DNA from: Stenopsyche tienmushanensis
Taxonomy: Eukaryota > Arthropoda > Insecta > Trichoptera > Stenopsychidae
Assembly (NCBI GenBank): GCA_008973525.1
Contig: WACJ01000525.1
Location: forward strand, 744,001 to 808,000
Direction of reading: 5' to 3'
DNA: 64,000 nt
Below, piece after piece: positions 12,029 through 24,574 of this stretch (positions are counted from its first letter, which is position 1; each line of letters starts with the position of its first letter). The translations under genes and the position numbers were made by a program. The notes below the pieces were generated by a model. It did not search any database and was not told where the DNA came from. It saw only the letters and a list, made by a program, of their open reading frames with translations.

Positions 12029-14449
12029 TAATTCATAAGACTTATCATTTATCGTGCAATTTCTTATTTCGTTTCCATATCCTATTAACATACGCTGAAT
12101 ATTATTTGCAAAATAAGTACCTTAATCGTATATTTAAAAATAACAGCAGAGTTTGATGAAGAAATCACACAATTGATCTTCTTACTTTAGCCGTCGAAAC
12201 TTACCGTTTCTTCAAAGAGCTTAAAATCGTACCGTTGATCTAATTCATCGAGTAGATCGTGACTAATGTTATGATGGTTGCGTGTAAATTTTACGATTGT
12301 TAAATCCCGAGATTGTGATATATCCGAAAATGTTATTTATATTATATTTCATGACTTTGATATTTGGGCAATTCATTGAAAAATAATATTCTGTTAATTC
12401 TATCATAATCGCGGAAACTCTTTATTGTAACCAATATCGTATAAAAATTAATATATTTTTACATTGTGCTAATAACTAATAATTCTATATATTAATGTTA
12501 AGTTTACGTTGATGTGGCTGATGCTTAAATATACTCTTAAATATAAGCTTTACGTTGTTATAAATCTTTCTCTATTACTTTTCGTTTTTATCTAATCCAT
12601 CCATTATTAAGCTGTGAGTTTTATTTTAATTTTAAATATATTTATTTGCACATATACAAATTTGTTCAGCTGAAAAGCGCGATCGCTCAAAATTTTTAAT
12701 CTTATTAATTTAATTTCTTACTATAATTGATATGCAATTTTTCTTTATGCATACTTTTCATTTAGATTACGTCATATTTTTAGCTTTTTAAAATGTTCCA
12801 CGGCTCGTCAGTCACTGGCGGCCAACATTACCTATTGCATCGTGCTAGTCATTCAGGGCTGGTAGTATTTTTTGTCCGTTGAATGTGCTCGCTGTAATCG
12901 TATTACCTCTCAACCAAATGCACATCAGACAATGGAGCGACGGGCGTTTTACTGAATAATAGAGTAGCGTGTAATGTGTTAATTATCGGGTTGATCCATG
13001 ATTTTGTGCTTCTTATGCACAAAATTATGGTTTGATCTTATAAAATAATTGAGATTTCTAACGATATTTTGTTCAATGTTTCATTTAGTCGATACAAAAT
13101 CTAATGACGCATTAGTTTTATTTATTCAAAGTGTTCATAGTTTAGGTTTAATTTTTATTGTGATTTAATACATTTTTTTATATCGGGTTTTATAATTTTT
13201 TATTTTATTTTAGCGACAATTTAAATCATTCGAGTTTATATGTATAGTGCCAACTACTCATCCCTTCAGATTCATGCTTTAAACGCATTGCTTAATTCAT
13301 TTTTTATTTTAATTTAACCCAGTTTAGTGAAAATTAACGTATTATAATTTTGCAAATGAGCTATCTTGCCCTATATTAACAGATAATGTCATTGTTGTAT
13401 TGTATATAATTAAAATTACAGTGCGTAGTTAATTATTTTCATAAACGAAAAGTATTTTCATACTTTAAAAAATGTAATGTTTATACTGCTTGTTTAGAAT
13501 CTCAAAAGAAATATCCCATTCTTGATTACTATTAATACTACTAAATATATATACACATACAAGAATCAACAGGATAAATTATATAGTATATATTTGAGAT
13601 TTAGCTTATTTTTCCAAAACTATATACTATTTATTGTGCTACAATATCATCTCTATGCAGCTATTCCCAAAAGCTGATCCATCTAGAGACCTGGGGACCA
13701 TTAAATTCAGATTCGCCGTCAATCATTCGATTCCCTATGAAAGCTCAGTGGTCAAATTGGTTGTTATTTTCTGATTGTGAATAAAAATGCCAAATTTTTA
13801 ATGCGGTTGTGGTCGTCTTCATTACATTGTGAACAGAGATTCGATTTGATGGCACTACTTTGGCAACTTATATTGTTTTTATGCTCATTTAATATTTCTT
13901 TTTATAATTACGCGAAGGTATTTTAATGTCGCACTGAGAAATCCTTTGATTTTGTAATAAAATATTTATAAAAACCAGATGCGTGTATTTTTTCCATCCA
14001 TGCCTATATTTAATAATTGATTTTGAATGTGGTACTGGAAACAGCTTTTTTTCAGAGTACAAGGCATTAAAAAAATGCAATACGTCTGCGCCCAACTGAT
14101 ATTGTATGAGATTCCAGAATTCCATCAAAAAAATTCCAAGAACAATGGAATTGATGCTTGCTCAAAGTGTTTCCAGGTAATAGCAACAGTTGGGAGCGAT
14201 TGATTCGCAGAAAAATTCAGAAGGAGCAAATGAAAGATCAATGTTTTGTAGATACAACATCAGTTTGTCTCCTAACATGAAGCTAGTTCGTGCTGTTCTT
14301 GTGTCTTTTCTCTGACGGGTGGTTAACGGATTTTAATATAAAAATTTCCAGTAAATTTTCCAAAGGTTATTATAATTTAATTTAAATATCTCGTATTAAA
14401 AAAGTAGTATCGTTTTGTTATATATATTTTATTATTATTGTAGTCCATA

Positions 14450-15900
14450 ATGGAAAGAAGTCAATCGGAAGTATGGAAACATTACAAAAAAAACTACGAA
14501 AAAGGAGATAGCCCAATACACCCACTGTCCAAATCAAATCACATGCAAAGGGTCAAACACAACTGGACTAGCAACACATTTTGAAAGGGTACATCGGATT
14601 TTTTTGAATAAAAACACCGAAGAAGACATCATTCGATGCGGAATGTTCAAAATGTGCGAAAAGAATTAAAATATTCCAACCACCAATAATAAATTTTGGA
14701 AAGAGGAAAACGCTTCCCAGCTGACCAGAAATCGTTACCCAGCTGCGCTGGATGGTTTTTCCATAAGACGGATTACGGATAGTGATTCCATTCGTGAATA
14801 TGTTAAACTAAAACGATTTTAATTACCAAAAAATCAATCCAACATAATGAGATTGATCTCGAATTTTAGTAATTTCAATATAAGAGGCTTAATAGAAATG
14901 AATGCTCGCTTTAGCCTGACAATGGATGAATGGACAAGCATAAAAAATGTAAGATATTTTAATAGTACTTACTTAAATAGTGTTTTTTTTCAATTGCATT
15001 GCGGTGCGTGCGCATTATTAATAAGAAAGAAAAGAGTATGCCTGGCTTCAAGGCATTTAAGGATCATTTTACACTCTTACTCTTTTGACTATAAACCGCC
15101 GTATTCAGGAAGGTCTTACTTACTACAAAGAAATATACAGGGAAAAAAAACAACTCAACTAAAGTTGGATGTTATATAAAAGACTACTACTGCTTCATCT
15201 TAAACTACTGATGATGAGCCAATGGATTGTACTTAAATAAGTGCAGATGACGAAAGATTTTAAATATTAATTAAGTAAATATTTTATATTAATAAATAAA
15301 TACACATGTTTTATTTTAACACATCTCGGTAGTAAGTCGAGGACAACCTGTATTTAATCTAGGACTCGTTTACATTTCGGAAAAATGTGATTCTTTTGAA
15401 TTTCATATAATTGTTGAAAGTCAGCTAAGTGAATTTGGAATTGTTTTTGAATGTGAAATAGTAGCAACAACTGATGGTGCTAGTGTGATGTAAAAGTTTG
15501 GGCATGAAAGTTGTAAATGAACTTTGCATAAATCATGCTATGCATCTAGTTGTAATTGAAACATTGTATTAGAAAACTTATCAAACAGAAACAGAAAACA
15601 TTGAAACAGAAGATTTAGATTATTCCAATGAAGATGAACAAAACACTGAAGAAAGTGACTCCGAAAATGATAATTCAGAAAGATAGTTCTATTAACTTAA
15701 ACATTCATACATATAAAAAATCTGTACATAATTGGAAAGAAAATAAAAGTCTCGGTACTTCAGAATCCCTAATAGCTGCTTATAATAAATATTATATGTA
15801 CTTAATATTGCAATGCTTTGAACGTTGCAATACTAATACTAATAAAGCAGCGTTTGTATATTTTAATTTGATGTCTGCAATGTTGAAAGCTTCCTGAACA
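14450..15900 (+). mobile_element. Decayed hAT transposon
   Basis: Translated fragments in shifting frames run in the order of a hAT transposase. A BED-finger-like start (SEVWKHYKKNYEKGDSPI, then NHMQRVKHNW) is near 14460. RFSLTMDEWTSIKNVRYFN is at about 14905-14960. FGIVFECEIVATTDGASVM is near 15430, and an acidic stretch follows at 15600-15690. Many stops and frameshifts; inactive. Ends not located. Confidence 0.7.
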
Positions 15901-16836
15901 TTGACTGAAATAAAAATTAACTTTATTAAAATTTCGGTCGTTGTACTAACCTTCACCAATAAATTTTTACGATACGAGTGTAACGTTAACATTCTAATAA
16001 TTGACTTCTTGATAAAAATATGACCTATTTGTTAAGACGTTTAAAATCAGTACAAAAAACTCAATAGCGTTTCTAGAATAAGTTTAATTTAACATGCTAG
16101 ATTGATTTAAGTTAATATAAATACTATATATTTGTGTATTCATAATTTTAAATGAACAGTCAAAAATAATCTTACTAATCAATGATGATAATTAAATTGT
16201 ACAGCGTTATGCATTATATTTATATACAAACCGATTAAAATTTAATCGGCAATGAGCTTCGGTCGAGAGCAAAAAGCTAACGTTTAAAAATTTGTAATAT
16301 TGTGTGCCAAATGTGTTTGGTAATTTCTAGAACATCAATTATATAATATCCTAAAACAGATTTACCATATGAAATAATTTGCAGATTTATTTTATACTTA
16401 AAAACTTATATTATTGTATATAAAACACATTAAACGAGTCGATTTAGTACAATACATTTTTCAACTAATCAAAAATATAACATGGATATTATCGACTGCG
16501 ATTTGTAATAATAAATAGGAAATGTTATCGAGATATTTCGTTATTTATAGCTCGTATGTTCTACTTATTGTGTTGATGATAATAAGCGATAGAAGGTAAT
16601 AATTTTTATTTAATAAATGGAATATTTAATAATATAAATTTAAATTCGTTTCCACGATGCATGTTTTAACTTCGTTATATTCAATGTTATTCGTAATAAA
16701 TAATAGTTTTAATCGTCAATAATTATGTATTAACATTGAATTGGATTTCAGCCGGTCTGATCAAAATTTAAGTTAACATTGTGTTTGTAAAGTATGATGT
16801 AATATGTAAAAGTCGTCGAAATCGGCAGGATTATGA

Positions 16837-16873
16837 AATAAAAGACCATCGATTTATATAGAAAATTTTTATT
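16837..16873. terminator. Facing polyadenylation signals of GFOD and Hsp10
   Basis: AATAAA on the plus strand at 16837-16842, and on the minus strand at 16873-16868. If both are used, the two transcripts overlap tail to tail by a few tens of bases. GFOD would then have a 4.8-kb 3' UTR containing the hAT relic; the nearer AATAAA at 13780 is an alternative. Confidence 0.45.
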
Positions 16874-17082
16874 CTCTTTGGTGACTTAAAAATAAGATAA
16901 CAGCAACTTGGAACAGTAAACTTAAATGCATATCTAACCTAAAAAAAAAAGACAGACGAACATGGTTTATTTCGCAGATAACCTAATTTGTGTTATTCCG
17001 AAGGTAGGTTAGTTTCAATCGACGAATTCTACCCGCGGAAATGCTGCATACTTCATCAGACGGACACACCGCGGATTCACAT

Positions 17083-17391
17083 TCACGACGACAACTTGGC
17101 CAAGATGTCTGCTTCTTTGAACAGCAGATATTCGTCGTCCTTTTCGAGGGTGACTTTGATGCCTCCGTATTCTGGTAGCAGGACGCGATCGCCGACGGCC
17201 AGAAGGGGCTTCATGGTTTTGCCCTCGGAAGTGCGGCCCCCTTCGCCGACGGCGATGACCTCTCCCTGCAGGACCTTCGACTGCGCCTTCTCCGGAATGA
17301 CGAGACCGCTGGCGGTCTTGGTGATAGCTTCCGCTTTCTTCACCAGGACACGGTCCAGCAGAGGGATGAGGCGTTTGATGGCTCCGGACAT
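17083..17391 (-). CDS. Hsp10: Mitochondrial 10-kDa chaperonin (Hsp10/Cpn10)
   Basis: 102 residues, the usual length. Cpn10 forms the heptameric lid of the Hsp60 folding chamber in the mitochondrial matrix. The protein starts MSGAIKRLIPLLDRVLVKKA, with the family signature in the first 20 residues. The mobile loop (about 22-36) carries the Hsp60-binding hydrophobic patch LVI in SGLVIPEKAQ, and the roof hairpin is at 49-58 (GEGGRTSEGK). The C-terminal half (VGDRVLLPEYGG, then DDEYLLFKEADILA) is canonical. The frame is open upstream, but only from a TTG, so ATG 17391 is the start; the N-terminus of Cpn10 acts as an uncleaved import signal. No intron. No poly-A tail or target duplication was seen, so a retrocopy is possible but not indicated. 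GC-rich like the other host genes. Confidence 0.95.
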   Translation of the reverse strand: MSGAIKRLIPLLDRVLVKKAEAITKTASGLVIPEKAQSKVLQGEVIAVGEGGRTSEGKTMKPLLAVGDRVLLPEYGGIKVTLEKDDEYLLFKEADILAKLSS

Positions 17392-17412
17392 CTTACTTTT
17401 CGAGTTTAACTG

Positions 17413-17425
17413 GAAGCTTCTCGAA
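17413..17425 (-). promoter_or_regulatory. Candidate heat-shock element upstream of Hsp10
   Basis: GAAGCTTCTCGAA contains three alternating units (GAA, TTC, GAA) with exact 2-bp spacing, the core consensus bound by HSF trimers. It ends only 21 bp from the ATG, so it lies in the 5' UTR or at the transcription start, which is unusually close. A CACGTG E-box is at 17443. HSF control of Hsp10 is established generally; its use here is inferred. Confidence 0.4.
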
Positions 17426-17940
17426 CTGAACCGGCTTGACCCCACGTGCGAGACGCTCTGGCTCAAATAGATAAGATCCGGAATAAGGTACCACTAACGC
17501 CATCTATCAGCCATATCAATAACTTTTTTGCAGTGATTTAATCAATTTTTCAAACCAATCAAAATTAATTAAGGAAATAAAAAAATCTATTCAACAATAG
17601 ATGTCAATGCTAAAAATTAAATTTAAAAACAAATCAAACGAAATAATATCCAAGCTTTTGCTCATTTTATGCGCTTGACTTTTTTGAATTTTTGTATAAT
17701 CTAATTCTTAATTTTAGACATTTTTATGTCTATTTCAAATCAGCAAAACATATATATTACAGACAATACGAGAGCAGTTTTATGACGACAACGCACCCTA
17801 CCACTTAGTATTTCAATGATGATATTAATTGAGTAACCCAAATTACTTTAACGATGCTAACTGACCAGTTTATAAAATAATGCATTGGAATTCCTCAAGT
17901 TGTACAATGTAATATATGGACGTTTGGGTTAATTTGACAT

Positions 17941-18044
17941 AGGCGGGGTTACACTGAATGGGGTCTGCTGGATATACACTGGCGCCTTTGGCCTTTCAAG
18001 GAACAATACCAATTTTTTGTCTGCCATTCATACAAATGGAACAG
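17941..18044 (+). other. Orphan exon-like block
   Basis: TTTGACATAG could act as an acceptor just before GCGGGGTTACACTGA, and CAG at 18042-18044 is followed by GTAAGC, a strong donor. All three plus frames are open across the block. One begins with ATG at 17958 and reads MGSAGYTLAPLAFQGTIPIF over 29 codons to the donor. No partner exon was found, so it may be an internal exon, an alternative first exon or chance. Confidence 0.2.
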
Positions 18045-19277
18045 GTAAGCATTAGAATGCACCAGGTATGAATGAGGCATGCCATGAATAAATTGCTTCG
18101 ATTTTGATCGGTCAATAATTGAGTATCTTCGTCATGTCCTGATATTAATTGTGCTGTAAATATTTTCTATATTTTATCATGTATTTATTAAAAATTCGAA
18201 CGGTTCGAAATTTGAACATCCTTGGATTGTATTTAATGCATGAAATTCAAGTCCGCCCCCTCGCGCACCTGTATGGGAGAACAATCCCTATTGAAGAATT
18301 GGATCCATCCCAAACAACACTCAGGTGTTCGGACCTTTTTTCGACCTGTATTATAATGAGTATTTATTTTCGTCGACAATAATGTTATGCAGATATCCGC
18401 ATGCGAACAGCTCGCAATTAATTCAATGAAAAATAATACATATTGTATTTGGACTGGAGAGTTGCGGTCAATGAGTGTTTGACTTTAACAAATTGTTCGG
18501 CCAGCTGGTCGTCTTCAATGAGGCGCATCAGTATTGTTCTAACAGTGGCTCGCCGTTAATTAGCTCAAACGACTGTGGTGACAGATCATTTATTCTCTCA
18601 AAGAAAAGTCCACGACAATATTTCTCAATGTCCCCCCCCCCCAATGATAGTGGGTTGCGAGCGCAATAATTTCATTTGAGCAGACATGGGAAGCATTTGA
18701 ATTGTCTTTTCGAAATTATTCCATTCTCCTTTTATAGAGAAAGCTAGAAATTAAGCGTACTTCCGCGTTGTAGTTCAGGATTGCGTCCCACTATTAGTCT
18801 AGTCTAGAAGGAATGCTTCACGATTGAACGATTCAGCCCAGGTGTGTTACCTGCGGGGCTGCAAACTTGTGTGCTCTCATTAAAGAATAGCACGAAGTCT
18901 GCCAACAGATGTTTTCAATGCGTGGGTCGCAATCCAATGGAATCGGACATCGAATTCACAACCATCTTTCAAGTCAGATTGTCGATCGCGATGAGCATAT
19001 GCAGATTATCTTCTATTCTACTTAATATCTAATATATTTAAAGTCTAGTTTGCACATTAAAATTTCTTTTGAAATAGTATAGTTTGTGATTATATTTATT
19101 TGGGTATTTTCGTCGTCAAGTAATACAAATTAGCTTTGTAAAGTAGAAATAATTTTAGTCATAAACGTCGTGACATTGGACCGCAAAGTATTTATGTGGG
19201 TTGGATGGGATAAATGCGCTTGAAATCCAGTAAGATTCTTGTTGACAACGTGTATGTGAATTAAATTAATCTGTATT

Positions 19278-19690
19278 GTAATTACGGTCGTGTATTTGCG
19301 AGCGAAGCATTCTTACACGTTGAGCTCAAAGACAGAAAGAAACGGAGAAGGTCTTGCATGTTGAGTTTGGAGAACAACAGAGACGAAGAAAGAGAAGAAT
19401 ATTATCTTGCAGGTTAGAGAATCTGAATGGGATACAGACGGAGAGAATATCTTGCATACATCGTACTATTGTATAAATCGTTAACCCAAATTTATAGACT
19501 AATAATGATGTGTGCATGATATAATAAATCGATTTCAAGTGTATTGTTTATGTTTACTTGAAGAAATGACCGAATATTGTGTGCTAACGACAGTGTTTAT
19601 TTATTTAAATACAAGCTTCATACACGCTGCGACGGCCCTGACAGATAAATGGATTTGTATGGCGATAAATGGCGGACAAGTAAATATAGC
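19278..19690 (+). repeat. Dispersed repeat R1, copy 2 (longest)
   Basis: The left part matches 331-535. The right part (GATATAATAAATCGATTTCA, GACAGTGTTTATTTATTTAA, then ACACGCTGCGACGG) matches the inverse of 31262-31475 and of 46196-46262. This copy joins both halves and so defines the family. Non-coding, about 410 bp. Confidence 0.65.
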
Positions 19691-21006
19691 ATCTAAGTTT
19701 TTGATTTAAATGAGCTTACTACTTAAAGGGTTAAAATAGATAATTTCCGCTTAGATTAAAAGCTGATAAAGTTTTTATTAAAAATAGTCGAACAAATCTG
19801 TCAATGAACAATAGATTCCTTACGCCTGGAAATCTCTAAAGGAGATTGCTGTACTTCATAGGAAAGTAGGAAGTATTTTATAGGAAAAGTTATTCATCCA
19901 ATGTGATTTTTTTTTTTAGATAAATGAACATCCCTGATATTTGTGCGAGAAAATTGACGATCTTTTCATGAAGCGTAGCCAAGTCACGAACGAGCTCATC
20001 GGCGAGGAATATGCGACGACTCGTGATACAAAAACGTCAAAGTGAAGTTTGAGCGACAGACGAGCGCTCTTCCCATATCATTTCTATCAATCTTCGCAGC
20101 TGGCGAAGAAGACGTCAGCTAGAAAGCGTGTGATTGCGGCTCAAAAAACGACGACGACGAAGAAACTAGCTGCCAAAAGCACGACGACCATCGGTGACGA
20201 GCATCCATCACATCGACGATTACGATCGTCGCTAATTGGTAACAGGAACCGACGTTATTCCTTGATTTATTACACCCATCGCTGAACCAATGCGAAGCAG
20301 TTTCGCCCGGTGAAAACCACCCGTTGACCAACAAACGCTTATCTTTGAGCAAATAGGCGTCGGGCATTTATGCCGTCGATATCCATTTAATATCGCCCAA
20401 ATTCCTTATAGATACCGACAATTGTACCATATGGATAACTTAATGCCGGGAACAATCATCATATTCGGATATCACATGTTTTAATATTATTCAGCTGGTG
20501 GGATTATCGAAACAACGATAAAAGGTTTCACATCGCTAGCATGGACCGTGTGGGATGCGGGTGGCAAGTAAATACACCTTTGAAGAACGGGATAGATTTA
20601 TGTGTTGTTGATGCGCCAGACAGAGAGACAACATGCAACAAAACAGTGTGACGGAAAAGGCCGTGTATATTGTGCCATTCATTGTATACTTAATTCAATA
20701 CAGTCAACCCACTACTTAAAGTGACGCACGCTAATTTAATTATATTAATTTTAATTTCAATACTATTTTTTATGTAATTTTATGCGCCATTCATATGTAA
20801 CATAGCAATAGCATCCATCACATTGCATAATTGTGTAAGCAATGAATATAACATAAAATGAGTTCTTAACACTGAAATGGTTTAATCCTTATTTTTAGCA
20901 CTCTCTATGGAAAATATAATTATTTTGAATTAGGAGGATACATTATTAAGCAAATTATGGAGTGTATCATAATGTGAATCAATCAGATAAAATATGAATA
21001 TATAAA

Positions 21007-21426
21007 TTATGACTTGGACTTTGGCGGTTCTGAGAAGTTCACCACTTTGAAATGACATCTGATGTACCATAAATACAATGAAGCATATTTCCCAAGCGCC
21101 GAGAACTCCCGATGAGAAGACTTTGCGCTCTTTGTGTCATAAGTAGTCGAGCAGATTAAATCAATGTCGGATTTAATATCGATATAATTTAGTATTGTCG
21201 GATTGCACGTGTGGAATAAACGCCATCCAAGTGGATGACGAATCTCGGCTGCGTGGATTGGAAAGGCCATCGTCTTTGTGGTCCAAGAATGCAAGTTGGC
21301 GCCAGCTAGTCTCCAACACACCTGCGCTGGCGGCTGCTGACTGACTCCTAACTCCTGACGACACCGTCCCTTCCACTCACCAACATAATCGAGCAAACCT
21401 CGTTCTTTCCACCTATTCATTACCAT
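21007..21426 (-). other. Uncertain 139-codon open frame
   Basis: ATG 21426 opens 139 codons without recognisable domains. TATGTTG followed by GTGAGT near 21380 would also make a good splice donor, so a short exon ending there is an alternative. The composition (many Trp, His and Ser, no hydrophobic core) argues against a classical protein. A transposon origin is possible. Confidence 0.15.
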
Positions 21427-21867
21427 TTACCATTACGTGCTTCTTCTTCGGCGACGTCCAGCAATTGGACACAGCGCGCTTAGCATTTGAAATTTGAATT
21501 CGATTTACATTTTTTCAACAATTGAATATCTAGAACGAATTGAACGCAAGAAAATAGATGAATCATCGAACACCTTCTAATAAATGTTTAACGTCAGATT
21601 GACGTGTACTTCTGTATCTCATTATGATTTTTTATAATACACATTAGATCCTTAAGCACGAGAACAGCTTTTAATACGTTGAATCCTCATTTGTTACCTT
21701 CGCCGCTGCGACAGTCTCCGACTGTCATCTTATTCGGTCGCGGAGACCGCACCAGGTGTTCATTAGAAGCACCATAGCGATCTGTAATGACACGTATAGT
21801 ATCACTAAAACAAATAAAATCTGCAAACTATATAGACCTAATTTAGTATATACTGTAGATTTATAAT

Positions 21868-22697
21868 AGTGGGACCCATAAGTAATCAATTATTTTTATA
21901 GCGTGTCGTTACACGTCAGTTATCGCTGAGGCGTCGACTAGAAAGGTTGTGCATTTGGCTGTGTCTTATTGAGTAGACTCTAAACCTCATTTATTCACCA
22001 ACAGATAAAAGTAAACTCGTTATCTACACCATGTCAGACACACAACCATCAGAAGAACATAATCGTCATCTTATGCTCTTCCACTTTAAAATGGATTGTA
22101 ACGCAATACAGACTTGAATACAGATATTCCTTTACCAATTGTCCGACACAAACAGGGATCAACGACGAAGTTGCTGCACATCGCTTATAACTAGACACCT
22201 TAGCCTTCGTTTGGCTATAAAAAAGGTCCTTTTGAGCATATGGTGGGATTTTGGTGGGATAATACACTTTGAGTTTCTAAAATTGATGGAAACTATCAAT
22301 GCATAAATTTATTGCTCAAATTTAGACAGAGTGAATGCAAAGTTATTAGAAAAACATACAAATTTCGTCAACTGAAAAGGCGTGATCATGATAATGCCAG
22401 ACCCCATGCAGCTAAAGTAACCCAGGAAAATTTAGGGAACTCAATTGGGAACTGCTACTTGATCTGCCATATTCGCCAGATATTGCGCCGTCTGATTATT
22501 ATTTATTCAAAGTTCTAGGCACTCCATTGAATATAAGACGTTTTGAAATGTAAATGAAGTTGAAATTCACATAAATAACTATTTTTTATAAAAGAGTAAT
22601 AATGGAAATTAAATAATTGATTGAATAATTAAAATAAAATCGTAACAATTTTTTTTCGTTTTAATTCGAAATAATTGATTACTTATGGGTCCCCATA
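21868..22697 (+). mobile_element. Mariner-like deletion derivative
   Basis: Terminal inverted repeats are nearly perfect (GGGACCCATAAGTAATCAAT on the left, its inverse ATTGATTACTTATGGGTCCC on the right). Inside, HDNARPHAAKVTQENL at about 22385-22435 and then SPDIAPSDYYLF in a shifted frame are the hallmark of a mariner transposase catalytic core. Stops and frameshifts make it inactive. Confidence 0.75.
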
Positions 22698-22699
22698 AT

Positions 22700-24450
22700 A
22701 TATAGGAATATAGGTATTCTATAACTGGAATTATTATTCAGGCTATTAAAATAATTATGGATTTGCGACTTATTATCATTACAAATTTATTTAAAAAAAA
22801 TCAATGACAAAACAACTATATTTGATTTATTTGACGATTCTTACGATTGAACAATGGCATCTAATTCCATGTCGCCATTAAAATGATTGAAAATTCTATG
22901 CGCGATCATTGGTCATTTAAATATCCAATTCGATGCCGAGAATACGGATTTCATATAAAAGACGAATCATTTTTAAAAAAAATGTAATTCTTTGATTTCT
23001 ATGCATTTTAAGAAATAAGCGGTCGCAACTTTGATGATTGGATTGGATGTTTTATTTTTCAAGTTTATTATTCACGATGTTAAAATCTCTCCCGTCGTCC
23101 ATTTTTGGGATCGTTAAAATTAAAAGTCTGCATTGTAGATGTCATCTTTCGCTCTTCGCTCTTTACGAGGTCTGACCCTCGGGCGCCCCGAACAAAATTG
23201 CTCACGTTTACCTCACAGGTGTTCCATTCGGTTGAGCTGCTCCTTTTTTCTTCCTTTTTTCAGGTTGGCTTGTAATCTTTAATAAGCTCTCCGTGTGCAA
23301 TAAAAGGCCCTTAATAAAACCGCAATAGGTGCATAACTTTCGAAGGCTTCCTTACACCCAAAACTCGATAGCTAATTAACACTGGAACTACTCAAGAAAG
23401 ACTAAAAAATCTACGTTAATAAAATTTAAAGCTTCAATTCATAATGAATAATCCTTAATATCACGATTAATTGAATTTCTTGAAGAATTTTGCACTGTGG
23501 GGTTTATTTACTATTATCTTAAAAACAGATATTCTCAATATAATTTATTTGATTGTTGAATTCAAACATCTAAATTATTATTAATCATAATAGCATGGCG
23601 ACCCAAAATGAACAGCAAATTAGTATAGCTCAGGTCCTAATTTAAGTTACAAAACTCAACCCAATCCTGAGCCTAAATGCATTGTGTTCTGATTTTTGAA
23701 AAATGTATTACTAATCATATCGCAGTTTATACCACTTATGATCAAGTTTATATATTCTCAAAATATTATAAGGCTTTGTAGTTCTTTGAGTAATAGTTAC
23801 CCATTTAAATCCATCGTTAATTCCTCATATTTCGCTATCGTATACATAGTACTAAAGACAGAAAAAAATCTTTGGAATTATCTGTTCTCGATGTCAATTG
23901 AATCGAATTTGAATTAAAAACCCCGTAAACATCATTTGTGTTTCCGTGTGAACGCTCGTAGAATCATACACAAGTGCTACAGTGTATTTGTTTCTTTATT
24001 TGAATAAAAAATAGAGTGACCATTCATAAAGCTAGTGATCTTATTAGCGCTGAACGGGTTAACGTGTGAGTTTAACGAAATGCACATCATTTATATCTGA
24101 TAAATGCAGATGCCTTAGATACGTTTTTTCTCCACCTCGGCATTAAAAAGTTAATGGGCCACCTGAACAAAATCACGACTATGCCAAAGGCATCATCAGC
24201 CACTTATTACTCGCTCCTTGCACGCTTTCAGATGCTGCTTTTTTTGCAGAGTTTATTGGCGAAAAAAGTCACGATCGATAATGATTTTCCTTCATTAATT
24301 CGTTCTGAGAAAACGAAGCTGTGTGAAAATCTGAAGACGAACGATCTACGTTATCACACCATGTCGTCTTTTGGTTAATACACTTCAACACATACTATAT
24401 ATACGATTTGGACAAGATATCAATGGGAACAGAATTAAAATATAATTAGA
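22700..24450. other. Spacer, nothing recognised
   Basis: AT-rich, with a GC-richer patch at 23090-23350 that contains a donor-like CCTGTGAGGTAAAC on the minus strand but no supported exon. The short open frames are not distinguishable from chance. Confidence 0.4.
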
Positions 24451-24574
24451 TATTTTTCATGTATGCATTTTTTAAACTCACTTTCATGATACGTTCACCA
24501 CGGTAGCCAAATGGGTGATCATTCAAAAATATTATATATATATACACTGGGTTTACGGGCGTTTTTTACATGTA

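Larger units (their letters stand above)
12029..17082. other. GFOD-Hsp10 convergent spacer
   Basis: AT-rich DNA that must contain the 3' UTRs of both genes. AATAAA lies on the plus strand at 13780 and 16837. AATAAA lies on the minus strand at 16873-16868 (TTTATT on plus). A decayed hAT transposon occupies about 14450-15900. No other gene seen. Confidence 0.5.
17480..20990. other. Spacer, no gene confirmed
   Basis: Contains an exon-like block at 17941-18044, a run of about 12 C near 18635, the longest R1 copy (19278-19690), and a GC-richer patch at 19970-20640. The patch has a Lys/Thr-rich open frame with no ATG start and no recognisable motif. Confidence 0.4.

Noticed and set aside
17392..17466. 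N-terminal extension of Hsp10 resembling a mitochondrial presequence
   Set aside because: It begins at a TTG, not an ATG, and Cpn10 normally starts at MSG or its equivalent with an uncleaved import signal.
20049..20285. Lys/Thr-rich 78-codon frame
   Set aside because: It starts at TTG, has low complexity and no domain or splice context.
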